The position numbers and the translations under genes are program-made. A stretch of 16,272 nucleotides of DNA from RGZA01 sp964568585 (GTDB lineage Bacteria; Pseudomonadota; Alphaproteobacteria; UBA9219; RGZA01), in assembly GCA_964568585.1 (NCBI GenBank), contig CAZMQI010000042.1, positions 1-16,272 of the forward strand, read 5' to 3'. Under the pieces are notes generated by a model. The model had not been told where the DNA came from. It was given only the letters and a program-made list of their open reading frames with translations, and ran no database searches. This document shows positions 1 through 7,131 of the stretch, in pieces (position 1 is the stretch's first letter; each line of letters starts with the position of its first letter).

Positions 1-1
1 G

Positions 2-472
2 CCATTGTCGTTGCATCCCGCACAGTTGATTTTGCGCCATTGCATCAACTTGGCGCATAACATACCTCTGCTGTTTATTGTCATTCTGATTATGGGTGTT
101 CCATTTAATCTGAATATGTTGATGATTATTCCGGCATTCTTATTGGTCGTTGCCAATTTATTCTGGATGTCGATTCTAATCGGTGTGCTGGGCGCGCGGT
201 TTCGTGATTTCGAATATATGGTCAGCATGATTATTCCCTTGCTGATGTTCCTTTCGCCTGTGATGTTTCGCCCAGATGCGCTGCCGTTTAGCGGTAAGTA
301 TATCTGGATAAATCCGTTTGCCGATATGATTGAAATGATGCGTCACGCATTGCTGGGCGAGGTCATCCCTGATTTTCTGATCTGGATTAATCTGGGGATG
401 TTATTGGTCGGCGGGACGTTGACGTTGATGTTCTTTAATTCCAAATTCAAACGCATCGCGTTCTGGGTGTAG
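2..472 (+). CDS. ABC-2 type polysaccharide export permease, Wzm-like (5' end outside window)
   Basis: This is the C-terminal part of the membrane subunit of an ABC exporter that would carry a lipid-linked polysaccharide across the inner membrane. The frame is open from the first bases, so the gene begins upstream; the TTG at 5 lies inside it and is not a credible start. About 157 codons are visible. They contain four hydrophobic segments, a short RFRDFEYMV stretch typical of the cytoplasmic loop of ABC-2 permeases, an SPVMF turn, and the NPFADMIEMMRHALLGE region conserved before the last membrane helix. The last helix is followed by a basic tail ending in FWV, as in Wzm/KpsM relatives. The stop is one base before the ATG of the ATPase gene, which fits the usual wzm-wzt pair. 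The family is clear. Whether the cargo is O-antigen, capsule or another glycan is inferred from the neighbours. Confidence 0.88.
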   Translation, partial: PLSLHPAQLILRHCINLAHNIPLLFIVILIMGVPFNLNMLMIIPAFLLVVANLFWMSILIGVLGARFRDFEYMVSMIIPLLMFLSPVMFRPDALPFSGKYIWINPFADMIEMMRHALLGEVIPDFLIWINLGMLLVGGTLTLMFFNSKFKRIAFWV

Positions 473-473
473 C

Positions 474-1211
474 ATGGATACGCATCTTGTTTTTGATAAT
501 GTGACCATCCAATACCCCATCTTTAATGGGCGCAGTATGTCGCTCCGCAACCATCTGGTGCGTATCAGCACCGGGGGGAAAATTGAAGGTGAAACGGGGC
601 ATATCAATATCGTAACCGCGCTGAAAGACGCGAATTTCACCATTAATAAAGGTGATACGGTCGGATTGATTGGCCATAACGGTGCAGGTAAAAGTACATT
701 GCTACGTACCATGGCGGGTGTGTATTCACCAGTGAAGGGCGAGGTACGACGCAAAGGCCGCGTGGCGACCGTACTGGAGCTTGGCACCGGTATGGATATG
801 GAATTATCGGGTTATGAAAACATCACACGTATGTCGATGATGTTGGGTGTTTCGCCAGCTGATATTAAAAAGAATGCACAGGAAATCGAAGAATTTACCC
901 AGTTGGGCAATTTCCTTGAATTGCCTGTTCGCACCTATTCCTCCGGTATGGCAACGCGGCTTATGTTCGCGGTTGCCACGTCGACCAAGCCGGATATTTT
1001 GCTGGTAGATGAAATCTTTGGTACCGGCGATGCCGAGTTCCAGCTTAAGGCGAAGAAGCGTATGGAAGATCTCATCCGTTCGGTGGGTATTTTCGTATTT
1101 GCATCCCATGACAACAATCTGGTCAAGGAATACTGTAACCGCTTCTTCTTTTTGGAGCATGGCACCGTACGTGAAGTCAGCCGCGATGCGTTATCCACAA
1201 GCCATAACTAG
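474..1211 (+). CDS. ABC transporter ATPase for polysaccharide export, Wzt-like, short form
   Basis: This is the cytoplasmic nucleotide-binding subunit that powers the preceding permease. Motifs are in order: Walker A GHNGAGKST at residues 67-75, ABC signature YSSGM at about 155-159, Walker B DILLVDE at 174-180 and the switch histidine in ASHD at 212. The long N-terminal part before Walker A, with the SLRNHLV segment near residue 23, is typical of polysaccharide exporters of the Wzt/TagH/RfbE type. The protein is only 245 residues and ends soon after the nucleotide-binding domain. It therefore lacks the C-terminal carbohydrate-binding domain that Wzt proteins of the E. coli O8/O9a type use to recognise a capped chain end. 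The ATG at 474 follows the permease stop by one base, which implies coupling. After this gene comes the only long gap in the window. Confidence 0.92.
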   Translation: MDTHLVFDNVTIQYPIFNGRSMSLRNHLVRISTGGKIEGETGHINIVTALKDANFTINKGDTVGLIGHNGAGKSTLLRTMAGVYSPVKGEVRRKGRVATVLELGTGMDMELSGYENITRMSMMLGVSPADIKKNAQEIEEFTQLGNFLELPVRTYSSGMATRLMFAVATSTKPDILLVDEIFGTGDAEFQLKAKKRMEDLIRSVGIFVFASHDNNLVKEYCNRFFFLEHGTVREVSRDALSTSHN

Positions 1212-1322
1212 CTGATGAAGCCTAAATCGCGAATAAATATGCATTGCTAATTAGGATTTGCAGTCGCAGATTTATGCTCTAAAACGATTATCTTCTTTCC
1301 TCACTGTGGCTTCGATCCTGTT
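1212..1322 (+). other. Intergenic gap between the exporter genes and the glycosyltransferase run
   Basis: This 111-base spacer is by far the longest non-coding stretch. It holds AT-rich DNA with a perfect 8-base palindrome CTAATTAG at 1247-1254. There is a weak potential 5-base stem pairing CCTAA (1221-1225) with TTAGG (1251-1255) around a long loop. No T-run follows it, so it is not a convincing intrinsic terminator. Hexamers loosely like -35 and -10 boxes can be found but not at acceptable spacing. No Shine-Dalgarno sequence precedes the ATG at 1323. If an internal promoter drives the downstream genes, this is the likeliest place, but the sequence does not show it. Confidence 0.5.
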
Positions 1323-2312
1323 ATGACACGCATTTCTGTATGTACGCCCTGCTTTAACGAGCGCGACAATGTTCGCCGCTGTTACGAAACCATCCGCAAA
1401 ATTTTTGAAGACAGCATGCCCGATGTGGAGCGTGAGCATATTTTCGCAGATAACGGTTCGGATGATGGCACCGTAGATATTCTGCGCGAGATTGCAGCGA
1501 ATGATCCATGCGTTAAAGTTATTTTGAACATGCGTAACTTCGGTATCATTCGCAGTTCGATGAATGGCATTCTCAGCGCAACGGGCGATGCCGTATTCAT
1601 GTTTATGCCTGCGGATTTACAAGACCCGCCAGAGCTTATGCCGCAATTTGTGAAGTTATGGCGCGAAGGGTATGAAGTTGTATATGGCGTGCGCGAAATT
1701 CGCGAAGAGCCGACCGTCATGCGCGTTATCCGCGAAACCTATTATAAAATGTTGCGTATGCTATCCAGCGTGCAGCTACCGATGAACCTAAGTGATTATC
1801 AATTGCTGGATAAGCGTATTATTGAAGCTATGCGCCGGTTTGAGGACGCGTATCCCTTTGTGCGTGCCATGCCATTTCAATGTACATCCCGCACCATTGC
1901 CGTGCCGTATAGATGGCGCGCGCGCGAGGCGGGTGTTTCTAAAAACCGCCTAATTCATCTGATTGACCAAGGCTTGAACGGCTTTATTGCGACAACCCAT
2001 GTACCCATTCGTCTGGCATTGTTCAGTGGCGTTTTGATTTCTGCATGTAGCATTCTATATGCCATCATCAACGTAATCAGCAGTTTGCTTGCGCCTGAAC
2101 CCGAAGTGGGTGCGGGTATACGCACGTTGATTGCAGGCATGTTCTTGTTCAACGGTATCATCCTGTTCTTTTTAGGTGTATTGGGTGAATATGTGTTGTC
2201 TATCCACCAGCAAGTACGCCGTCCGCCACGCGTCGTTGAACGCGAGCGGATTAATTTTGATACAGTAGCGCGAAACGCACAAACAGACATAAAACAAAGA
2301 CACGTGGGTTAA
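1323..2312 (+). CDS. GT2 glycosyltransferase, GtrB/DPM1-like, membrane anchored
   Basis: This probably transfers a sugar from a nucleotide sugar to undecaprenyl phosphate on the cytoplasmic face of the inner membrane. The N-terminal GT-A domain starts with ISVCTPCFNERDNV (residues 4-17), has the DNGSDDGT nucleotide-binding loop at 43-50, and the metal-site region PADLQDPPE at 96-104. Two hydrophobic segments follow at about 231-255 and 268-292, then a basic tail RRPPRVVERE. This GT-A plus two-helix layout is that of GtrB/ArnC-type polyprenyl-phosphate glycosyltransferases, and 329 residues fits the family. The first acid of the usual DAD is replaced by proline, leaving D98. The next genes encode a large membrane protein and a GtrA-like flippase, which supports a gtr-like module. 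The sugar cannot be told from the sequence. Confidence 0.88.
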   Translation: MTRISVCTPCFNERDNVRRCYETIRKIFEDSMPDVEREHIFADNGSDDGTVDILREIAANDPCVKVILNMRNFGIIRSSMNGILSATGDAVFMFMPADLQDPPELMPQFVKLWREGYEVVYGVREIREEPTVMRVIRETYYKMLRMLSSVQLPMNLSDYQLLDKRIIEAMRRFEDAYPFVRAMPFQCTSRTIAVPYRWRAREAGVSKNRLIHLIDQGLNGFIATTHVPIRLALFSGVLISACSILYAIINVISSLLAPEPEVGAGIRTLIAGMFLFNGIILFFLGVLGEYVLSIHQQVRRPPRVVERERINFDTVARNAQTDIKQRHVG

Positions 2313-2317
2313 TTACG

Positions 2318-4789
2318 ATGGAATACCTGACTAAGACCGTATTCTCGTTGTTTGCATCGTTCAAAGAAACCGTTAAGCGCAAAATGCCAATGTCGTTCGA
2401 AATGGCGACGGTGCTTGCAATGTATATATTCGCTGTTGGCGTGCTTGACTGGTTTGTTCAACGCTTTTTCCTGCATCAGGCAGCCGAGAATTATCTACAA
2501 TGGACAATCGGCTTCCGCCCGGATGGTCCCGGTTATAATACATCATTCATCAGTTATCTGATTGGCGTGGTCGGATTGCTTGGGGGGGTGTTTGGTGCAC
2601 AACTATTGAATTATCTGCCAGCGCTTAAGCGGCTTTGTCTCTCCATCAACGAAAAAATGTGGGGTATAGTGGGTGGGCTTGCTGCGTTTCTTGCTTTTGT
2701 GGCGCCATTTCAGCTATCGACTGCATGTTTTTTTGTTGCCATGCTTATCTTTGCATTACGCGTATATGTGCAGGGGTTGCCGCGTTTTGAGAACGATGTC
2801 GCAAAACCAATTCAACGCACCTTGCTGTATCTGGTCTTGGTTGGATTGATAGGCTTCTCAATCATAATCGGGGCTAAAGCATGGTATCCGGTGGTGCTTA
2901 CGAATGATTATATCGAATTATCTGATAAAGTAATCGTTCCCGCTGCAGCAAATGAACCTGCCGTATCACTCAATCATGGCGCGGCCATTAATTGTCTGAC
3001 GTTGCAGGAAACAAATCTATCAGAAGATTTAACGGGCGATGCCCAGATGATAAAGAACAGCAAAAAGGAATTATTAGGAAATCCGGTTGAGCAATTCAGG
3101 ACGCTGTCAAAGGCACTCGCACATTTAAGTGCCTTGCAGGCTGCTAAAGACAAGCATATTACGCCATGCGAGCATCCGTTGACACAGCGTCAATCCGATT
3201 TGTTGTACATCCCTCTACAGCAGAGCGGTAACTGGCAGTCGCAAGCTGGGCGCACCTTATACCACCATTCTTATCTCTATGTGCCGATAGCGCATTTGAT
3301 TACCTATGGTCTATCGTCGCCCATCCCTTATTTGTACGGGCTGGGTAATACGTGGTTCCACGCACAATTGATGAAGGATAAGCCACTATCTCTTTCAACC
3401 TATTTCAATACCTTCCCTATTGCACAGCTCACCGGAATTATGGTGATTGTGCTGTGTGTATCCTTTATGGCGGGAAATATCTGGGCTTTTCCTGCTGCAT
3501 GCGCTGCAACGCTTATTCCGCTGTTTGCGATGGGTTATGAAAGCCTGTTGCTTGCGCCTGGGTTCAGCCCGATGCGTTATGCGGGCCTTGCGCTCCAATT
3601 AGCATCCATTGCCTATCTATATCGCGGTACTAGTCCACTGCGTATCATCGGCATATTCATTGCGCTGGTTGCTTCGCTCGTCTGGAATAAGGAATACGCG
3701 GTGCTTGGCTTTGTTGGGCAGACTCTTGCTTTGATGATGTCACAATTACGTATCGGCGTATGGCTGCGTTTCACCATGATTGCACTATGCTGCGTATTGG
3801 TTGCGCTGGTGCTTGCCAAGCTCGGCACATTGTCGCACGGATTCCTTGAAACCATTCAGGTCGGTATTTTTGGGATTGCTATGCCGTCCGTTGATAATGC
3901 AGCGTTCCTCGGTCTGTGCGCGTATGTAGTGATGGTGGCGGCGGTATTAGTAGTTGCGGCATTGCGGTTCGATGCGAGCGAACGCGCTGCACGCCTGTGT
4001 ATTATCCCTGTGCTTGGCCTGTTGATGATTAAGTATGTATACAACCTCAGCCCTGTGCATTTGCTTTATACCCTTGCGTTTATTTTTCCTGCTTCACTTA
4101 TCTTCCTTGATTGGAACTCTGGCGCCAAAGGGTGGGTGGCAAAAACGTTTACAGTTGGCCAACGCAAACGTTTCACCACTTTCATGCTCAGCATCCTCAT
4201 GGTGGTTTGTGTTGCTGCCGCCCTGCATTATCAACGTGATTCATACCAGCGCCGGGCTATGTTGGTGGATGTGTTTCAAAAGAATAGCTGGACGGATCTG
4301 GGTGAGACAATACAGACCACAACCCCTGCCGAACCGATTGTCAGCCGCATGAAAGCGATACAAGAACAAATCAAACCAGAAGATTCGGCGTTATTCTTGT
4401 CGCCGTTTGACCATTTAATGTCGTTCTATGGTAATCCAAAATCATTTTGTGGCCATTTTGAATACCTCACCAACCTTGTGACCTATGATAATATAGCTTT
4501 TGTGGAGGAGTGTGTCCGCAGCAATCCTAATGTTTTAGTGGTGTATGATGATGCCATCGAGACCAAATGTCCTTCCGAGTGGGATGATGTCTATTACAGC
4601 GTGAATTCATGCACATCTCGTAAGAAGCTGTTATTGACCATGCAAACTATTATGGCGCATTTAAAGCCTGAATTGACACTGGTTAAAAAGAGCGGATCCT
4701 TATCTTTCTATCGCCGCACGACAGATTATAAAGGATCAATTCATAAAAGTAAGATTCTTCAACAAGCTGTCGATAATCCGTCTCAATGA
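2318..4789 (+). CDS. Large polytopic membrane protein, possible GtrC-like/GT-C transferase
   Basis: I do not recognise a defined family for this 823-residue protein. Hydrophobic segments are visible at about 28-50, 75-98, 115-150 (probably two) and 166-189. A polar, presumably periplasmic region follows at about 190-325, with a conspicuous HHSYLYVP motif near its end. Another series of hydrophobic segments runs from about 370 to 650, and a soluble tail of about 170 residues contains several cysteines. Many membrane helices plus a large periplasmic loop and tail resemble lipid-linked-sugar-dependent GT-C enzymes and GtrC proteins. Its place between a GtrB-like and a GtrA-like gene suggests it is the third, acceptor-specific transferase, which is inference. 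The coding sequence contains a run of seven G at 2582-2588 (residues 89-91). It starts 5 bases after the previous stop, without a clear ribosome-binding site, and overlaps the next gene by ATGA. Confidence 0.7.
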   Translation: MEYLTKTVFSLFASFKETVKRKMPMSFEMATVLAMYIFAVGVLDWFVQRFFLHQAAENYLQWTIGFRPDGPGYNTSFISYLIGVVGLLGGVFGAQLLNYLPALKRLCLSINEKMWGIVGGLAAFLAFVAPFQLSTACFFVAMLIFALRVYVQGLPRFENDVAKPIQRTLLYLVLVGLIGFSIIIGAKAWYPVVLTNDYIELSDKVIVPAAANEPAVSLNHGAAINCLTLQETNLSEDLTGDAQMIKNSKKELLGNPVEQFRTLSKALAHLSALQAAKDKHITPCEHPLTQRQSDLLYIPLQQSGNWQSQAGRTLYHHSYLYVPIAHLITYGLSSPIPYLYGLGNTWFHAQLMKDKPLSLSTYFNTFPIAQLTGIMVIVLCVSFMAGNIWAFPAACAATLIPLFAMGYESLLLAPGFSPMRYAGLALQLASIAYLYRGTSPLRIIGIFIALVASLVWNKEYAVLGFVGQTLALMMSQLRIGVWLRFTMIALCCVLVALVLAKLGTLSHGFLETIQVGIFGIAMPSVDNAAFLGLCAYVVMVAAVLVVAALRFDASERAARLCIIPVLGLLMIKYVYNLSPVHLLYTLAFIFPASLIFLDWNSGAKGWVAKTFTVGQRKRFTTFMLSILMVVCVAAALHYQRDSYQRRAMLVDVFQKNSWTDLGETIQTTTPAEPIVSRMKAIQEQIKPEDSALFLSPFDHLMSFYGNPKSFCGHFEYLTNLVTYDNIAFVEECVRSNPNVLVVYDDAIETKCPSEWDDVYYSVNSCTSRKKLLLTMQTIMAHLKPELTLVKKSGSLSFYRRTTDYKGSIHKSKILQQAVDNPSQ

Positions 4790-5250
4790 ATGCTTTAATC
4801 ATAAAACTGAAGAAGTTCACTCAGCCCCGTAGTTTAAGTCGGTTTTTAGTTGTTGGAATTATAAATACGCTCGTCGGTATATTGCTGTTCCCATTGCTGT
4901 ATTGGGTGTTTGGCTCAAGCATTGCATTTAATCTGCTTCTTGCGATTAGCTACGTGCTGTGCACGCTGTCATCATTTTTGCTGCATAAATACGTTACCTT
5001 CAAATCACAAGGTTCGGCGCTAACTGAAGGCATCAAGTTTGCTATATTATCCGGATTTACTTACATATTGAATGTTATTATTTTACAGGTAGTGCTGCCG
5101 CTGTTGCCTTGGCATCCTGTTTTGGTGCAAACTGTTATTGCAGTCATGCTTCAGACCGGAAATTATTTAGGTATGAATCGTCTCGTTTTCGCTTCACTTT
5201 CTTCTTTGCCTTTATTAAAAAAATGGTTCTCGCGCAACGCCAATCACTAG
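4786..5250 (+). CDS. GtrA-like flippase (GtrA/DPMS-type small membrane protein)
   Basis: This 154-residue protein is predicted to help move an undecaprenyl-phosphate-linked sugar across the inner membrane. It shows four hydrophobic segments at about 20-40, 46-66, 84-105 and 111-132. The family features are visible: RFLVVGIINTLVG in the first helix, the LSSFLLHKYVTFKS turn after the second helix (compare the conserved N/H-k-x-x-t-F pattern) and NRLVF at the C-terminus. Length and topology match the GtrA family (Pfam PF04138). The ATG overlaps the stop of the upstream membrane-protein gene (ATGA), and its 3' end overlaps the start of the next gene by 28 bases. Together with the genes at 1323 and 2318 it makes a GtrB / polytopic transferase / GtrA set. 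Confidence 0.88.
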   Translation: MNALIIKLKKFTQPRSLSRFLVVGIINTLVGILLFPLLYWVFGSSIAFNLLLAISYVLCTLSSFLLHKYVTFKSQGSALTEGIKFAILSGFTYILNVIILQVVLPLLPWHPVLVQTVIAVMLQTGNYLGMNRLVFASLSSLPLLKKWFSRNANH

Positions 5251-6179
5251 ACGACACCCTGGATTTTTTTATCCGTAATCGGTCGTGCCCAGTATGTGGC
5301 GCAACCAAAGCTTCAGCCTTTAATGTGCAGGCGCATCTGCCGGCCGAGACACTGAGTGAAGCTGAAATAAGCGAGCATTGGAGAGGCTTCTTTGGCACGT
5401 CGTGTTTTTTTACATACCACCGCTGTGGTTTATGCAGCCATTTGTATTCGCCGACATATTTGTCAGAAAGTGCATTAGGGCAACTTTATAGCTCGATGGA
5501 GTGTAATGTCCATTCAGGCGATGAAGTGCTAAGCTATCAAACGCAGAAAAGTTATGTGGACCATCTTATGAAGCGCGCAACCAGTGCGGCGCGTTACCTG
5601 GAAATTGGTCCCGACACAGGATTATTTGCAAAGGCATTACAAGAAAAGTTAACCGTGCAGACGGCTTATCTTGCAGAGCCTAACCGAGCTGTTTGGCAGG
5701 AATTATCATCAGTATTTAAACCAGATACGGCAACCTTGGTGACAAATGTATTTGATCTTGATAAGCAAATCCCAGATGGCAGCCTAGATTTAGCAGTCAG
5801 CGTTCATGTGCTCGATCATATTGTAGAGCCATCAAAGATAGTAGCCTGGGTTGCTAGAAAACTTGTTCCAAGCGGCGTTGCGGCATTCGTCGTGCATAAT
5901 GAACGTTCATTGCTTGCACGTATGCTTGGCAACCGGTGGCCAGCCTATTGCTTACAACACCCGCAGCTTTATAATCCATCAACCTTAAAAACATTGTTGG
6001 AGTCTAACGGATTTCACGATGTGGTGGTGCATCCTACGGTCAATTATTTCCCGCTCGGCTACCTTTTGTCGCATGGACTTTATGCGGTGTTGCGCTTGAG
6101 AATAAATCTGGATTTTCTTACGTGGCCAGTAAAATTGCGCTTAGGTAATATTATGGCGGTTGCGACAAAAAAGAGTTAG
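5223..6179 (+). CDS. Class I SAM methyltransferase with N-terminal zinc-site-like CxxC pairs
   Basis: This likely methylates a sugar or sugar nucleotide in the cytoplasm. With the ATG at 5223 it has 318 residues. Cysteines C22/C25 (CPVCG) and C68/C71 (CGLC) form two CxxC pairs like the putative zinc-binding domain in front of several sugar C-methyltransferases (Methyltransf_13/14 architecture). The SAM-binding motif I is LEIGPDTGL at 126-134, and a HVLDHIVEP segment at 195-203 corresponds to the post-motif II region. The frame is open further upstream with a TTG at 5109. The ATG is preferred because the upstream part would overlap the GtrA gene by 142 bases and has no family match, whereas the ATG gives a 28-base overlap. 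No good Shine-Dalgarno sequence precedes it, so translation may depend on coupling. The substrate is not known. Confidence 0.82.
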   Translation: MVLAQRQSLDDTLDFFIRNRSCPVCGATKASAFNVQAHLPAETLSEAEISEHWRGFFGTSCFFTYHRCGLCSHLYSPTYLSESALGQLYSSMECNVHSGDEVLSYQTQKSYVDHLMKRATSAARYLEIGPDTGLFAKALQEKLTVQTAYLAEPNRAVWQELSSVFKPDTATLVTNVFDLDKQIPDGSLDLAVSVHVLDHIVEPSKIVAWVARKLVPSGVAAFVVHNERSLLARMLGNRWPAYCLQHPQLYNPSTLKTLLESNGFHDVVVHPTVNYFPLGYLLSHGLYAVLRLRINLDFLTWPVKLRLGNIMAVATKKS

Positions 6180-6183
6180 GGAG
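6178..6183 (+). promoter_or_regulatory. Ribosome-binding site for the Rieske-domain gene
   Basis: AGGGAG lies 8 bases before the ATG at 6192 and overlaps the TAG stop of the preceding methyltransferase. It is one of the few good Shine-Dalgarno sequences in this window and supports the ATG at 6192 as the start. Confidence 0.7.
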
Positions 6184-6191
6184 CCTGCAAG

Positions 6192-7130
6192 ATGGGTGAA
6201 ATAAAAAAGCTGTCACGCGTCGAATTTGTCAAAAAACTCGAAGCTGAGGGCCTGCATTTTTCGGATTTGGTATTAGCATCTGAAGGCGATTATGCTGCCG
6301 ATGACAGCGACTGGAATTATAAAGATATTCCGCATCTGCATTATGTGCACCAGCTGGCTGAGGCCTATCCGGCGCTGATTGGTGATGATGTGATTTGTAG
6401 CATCAACATGCAAAGTATTATGGGAATCTGGTTTCCGGTGACTTTGGTCAATTACGAACTCGCTAAATACCAGCAGATTTATTATACAACCCTATTTTTC
6501 TTTGCGTTGGTTATCGAGACCAATACGGTTGAAGAGCAGCCTTTGAAGACGCGCGTTACCACTACCTATTCCATCGGTGCGCCGAAATGGCTTTTCTGGG
6601 CTGTTCCTATTATCAAAAAGCTTATCCGCCATAATTACAAAGACTTGATGTCGACCGATATTCCCATGCGCCAACGCCGTGGCGAATTGCGGAAATTGGG
6701 CTATCAATTTCATAAGCATGGTGATCGCTATAGTTTTATCGAAACTGTGGATGTAAGCGGTACTCATGTTTCCGTGCCGTCCGGTAAACCTGCCTTGATT
6801 GAATGTGATTATGTCGCCCAACTTGCCAATTCCAATGATGTGTTGGTAGGTGATACCGGTTTGCTTGGGTTCCGTTTGGTACGCAAAGATGACGAGGTAT
6901 CAATTTTTCCGCGCGCGTGCCCACATGAAGGTGCATCGGTTGAAAAAGAGGACTGTTCGTCAGGTGCTGTGCGTTGCCCATGGCATGGTCGGCGCCTTGT
7001 GCCGATTGCTAAGTTTAAATGGCAGCAAGATACGAGCGCCAGCACCAGCAGTTATCGCATGAAAGTCTCCGGCAATATGCTCAGCGTTGAATATATCGGG
7101 CAGCCGACGATGTTAAGTAAGGCAGCCTAG
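6192..7130 (+). CDS. Rieske [2Fe-2S] domain protein with an unassigned N-terminal domain
   Basis: The C-terminal third (about 205-303) is a Rieske iron-sulphur domain. Its cluster ligands are C243 and H245 (CPHEGA) and C262 and H265 (CPWHG), in the usual CxH...CxxH pattern. In ring-hydroxylating oxygenases the Rieske domain is N-terminal and the iron-containing catalytic domain follows. Here about 200 residues precede it and almost nothing follows. The N-terminal part has a hydrophobic FFFALVIET stretch near 102-110 and a DIPMRQRRGELRKLGYQF segment at 156-173, which recalls SRPBCC/START-like hydrophobic-ligand domains. That resemblance is by eye and weak. I see no clear mononuclear-iron triad. 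The role could be electron transfer to, or oxidation of, a sugar or lipid intermediate. No reductase or ferredoxin partner is encoded in this window. It sits between a methyltransferase and a GT-C-like gene. Confidence 0.8.
   Translation: MGEIKKLSRVEFVKKLEAEGLHFSDLVLASEGDYAADDSDWNYKDIPHLHYVHQLAEAYPALIGDDVICSINMQSIMGIWFPVTLVNYELAKYQQIYYTTLFFFALVIETNTVEEQPLKTRVTTTYSIGAPKWLFWAVPIIKKLIRHNYKDLMSTDIPMRQRRGELRKLGYQFHKHGDRYSFIETVDVSGTHVSVPSGKPALIECDYVAQLANSNDVLVGDTGLLGFRLVRKDDEVSIFPRACPHEGASVEKEDCSSGAVRCPWHGRRLVPIAKFKWQQDTSASTSSYRMKVSGNMLSVEYIGQPTMLSKAA
7118..7122 (+). promoter_or_regulatory. Ribosome-binding site supporting a TTG start
   Basis: TAAGG, inside the end of the Rieske gene, stands 9 bases before the TTG at 7132. 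It helps choose TTG over the first in-frame ATG (7198), which would begin translation inside the first membrane helix. Confidence 0.5.
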
Positions 7131-7131
7131 T

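Noticed and set aside
401..787. Reverse-strand open frame of 128 codons opposite the ABC exporter genes
   Set aside because: It mirrors the well-supported forward genes and encodes a low-complexity Ser/Thr/Pro-rich product without family features. Other reverse frames (for example 804-1160, 1382-1720, 14969-15274) were set aside for the same reason.
1221..1255. Possible intrinsic terminator after the Wzt-like gene
   Set aside because: The stem is only five A/T-rich pairs with a loop of about 25 bases and no T-run follows.
1244..1293. Possible sigma-70 promoter upstream of 1323
   Set aside because: TTGCTA, TTGCAG, TATGCT and GATTAT hexamers are present, but none pair at 16-18 base spacing.
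1916..1926. GC dinucleotide run in the first GtrB-like gene
   Set aside because: At five and a half units it is too short to be a credible contingency repeat and reads as ordinary Arg/Ala codons.
5109..5222. N-terminal extension of the methyltransferase from a TTG at 5109
   Set aside because: It lies wholly inside the GtrA-like gene in another frame, and its residues show no methyltransferase features. The ATG at 5223 gives a sensible protein with the CPVCG motif near the start.
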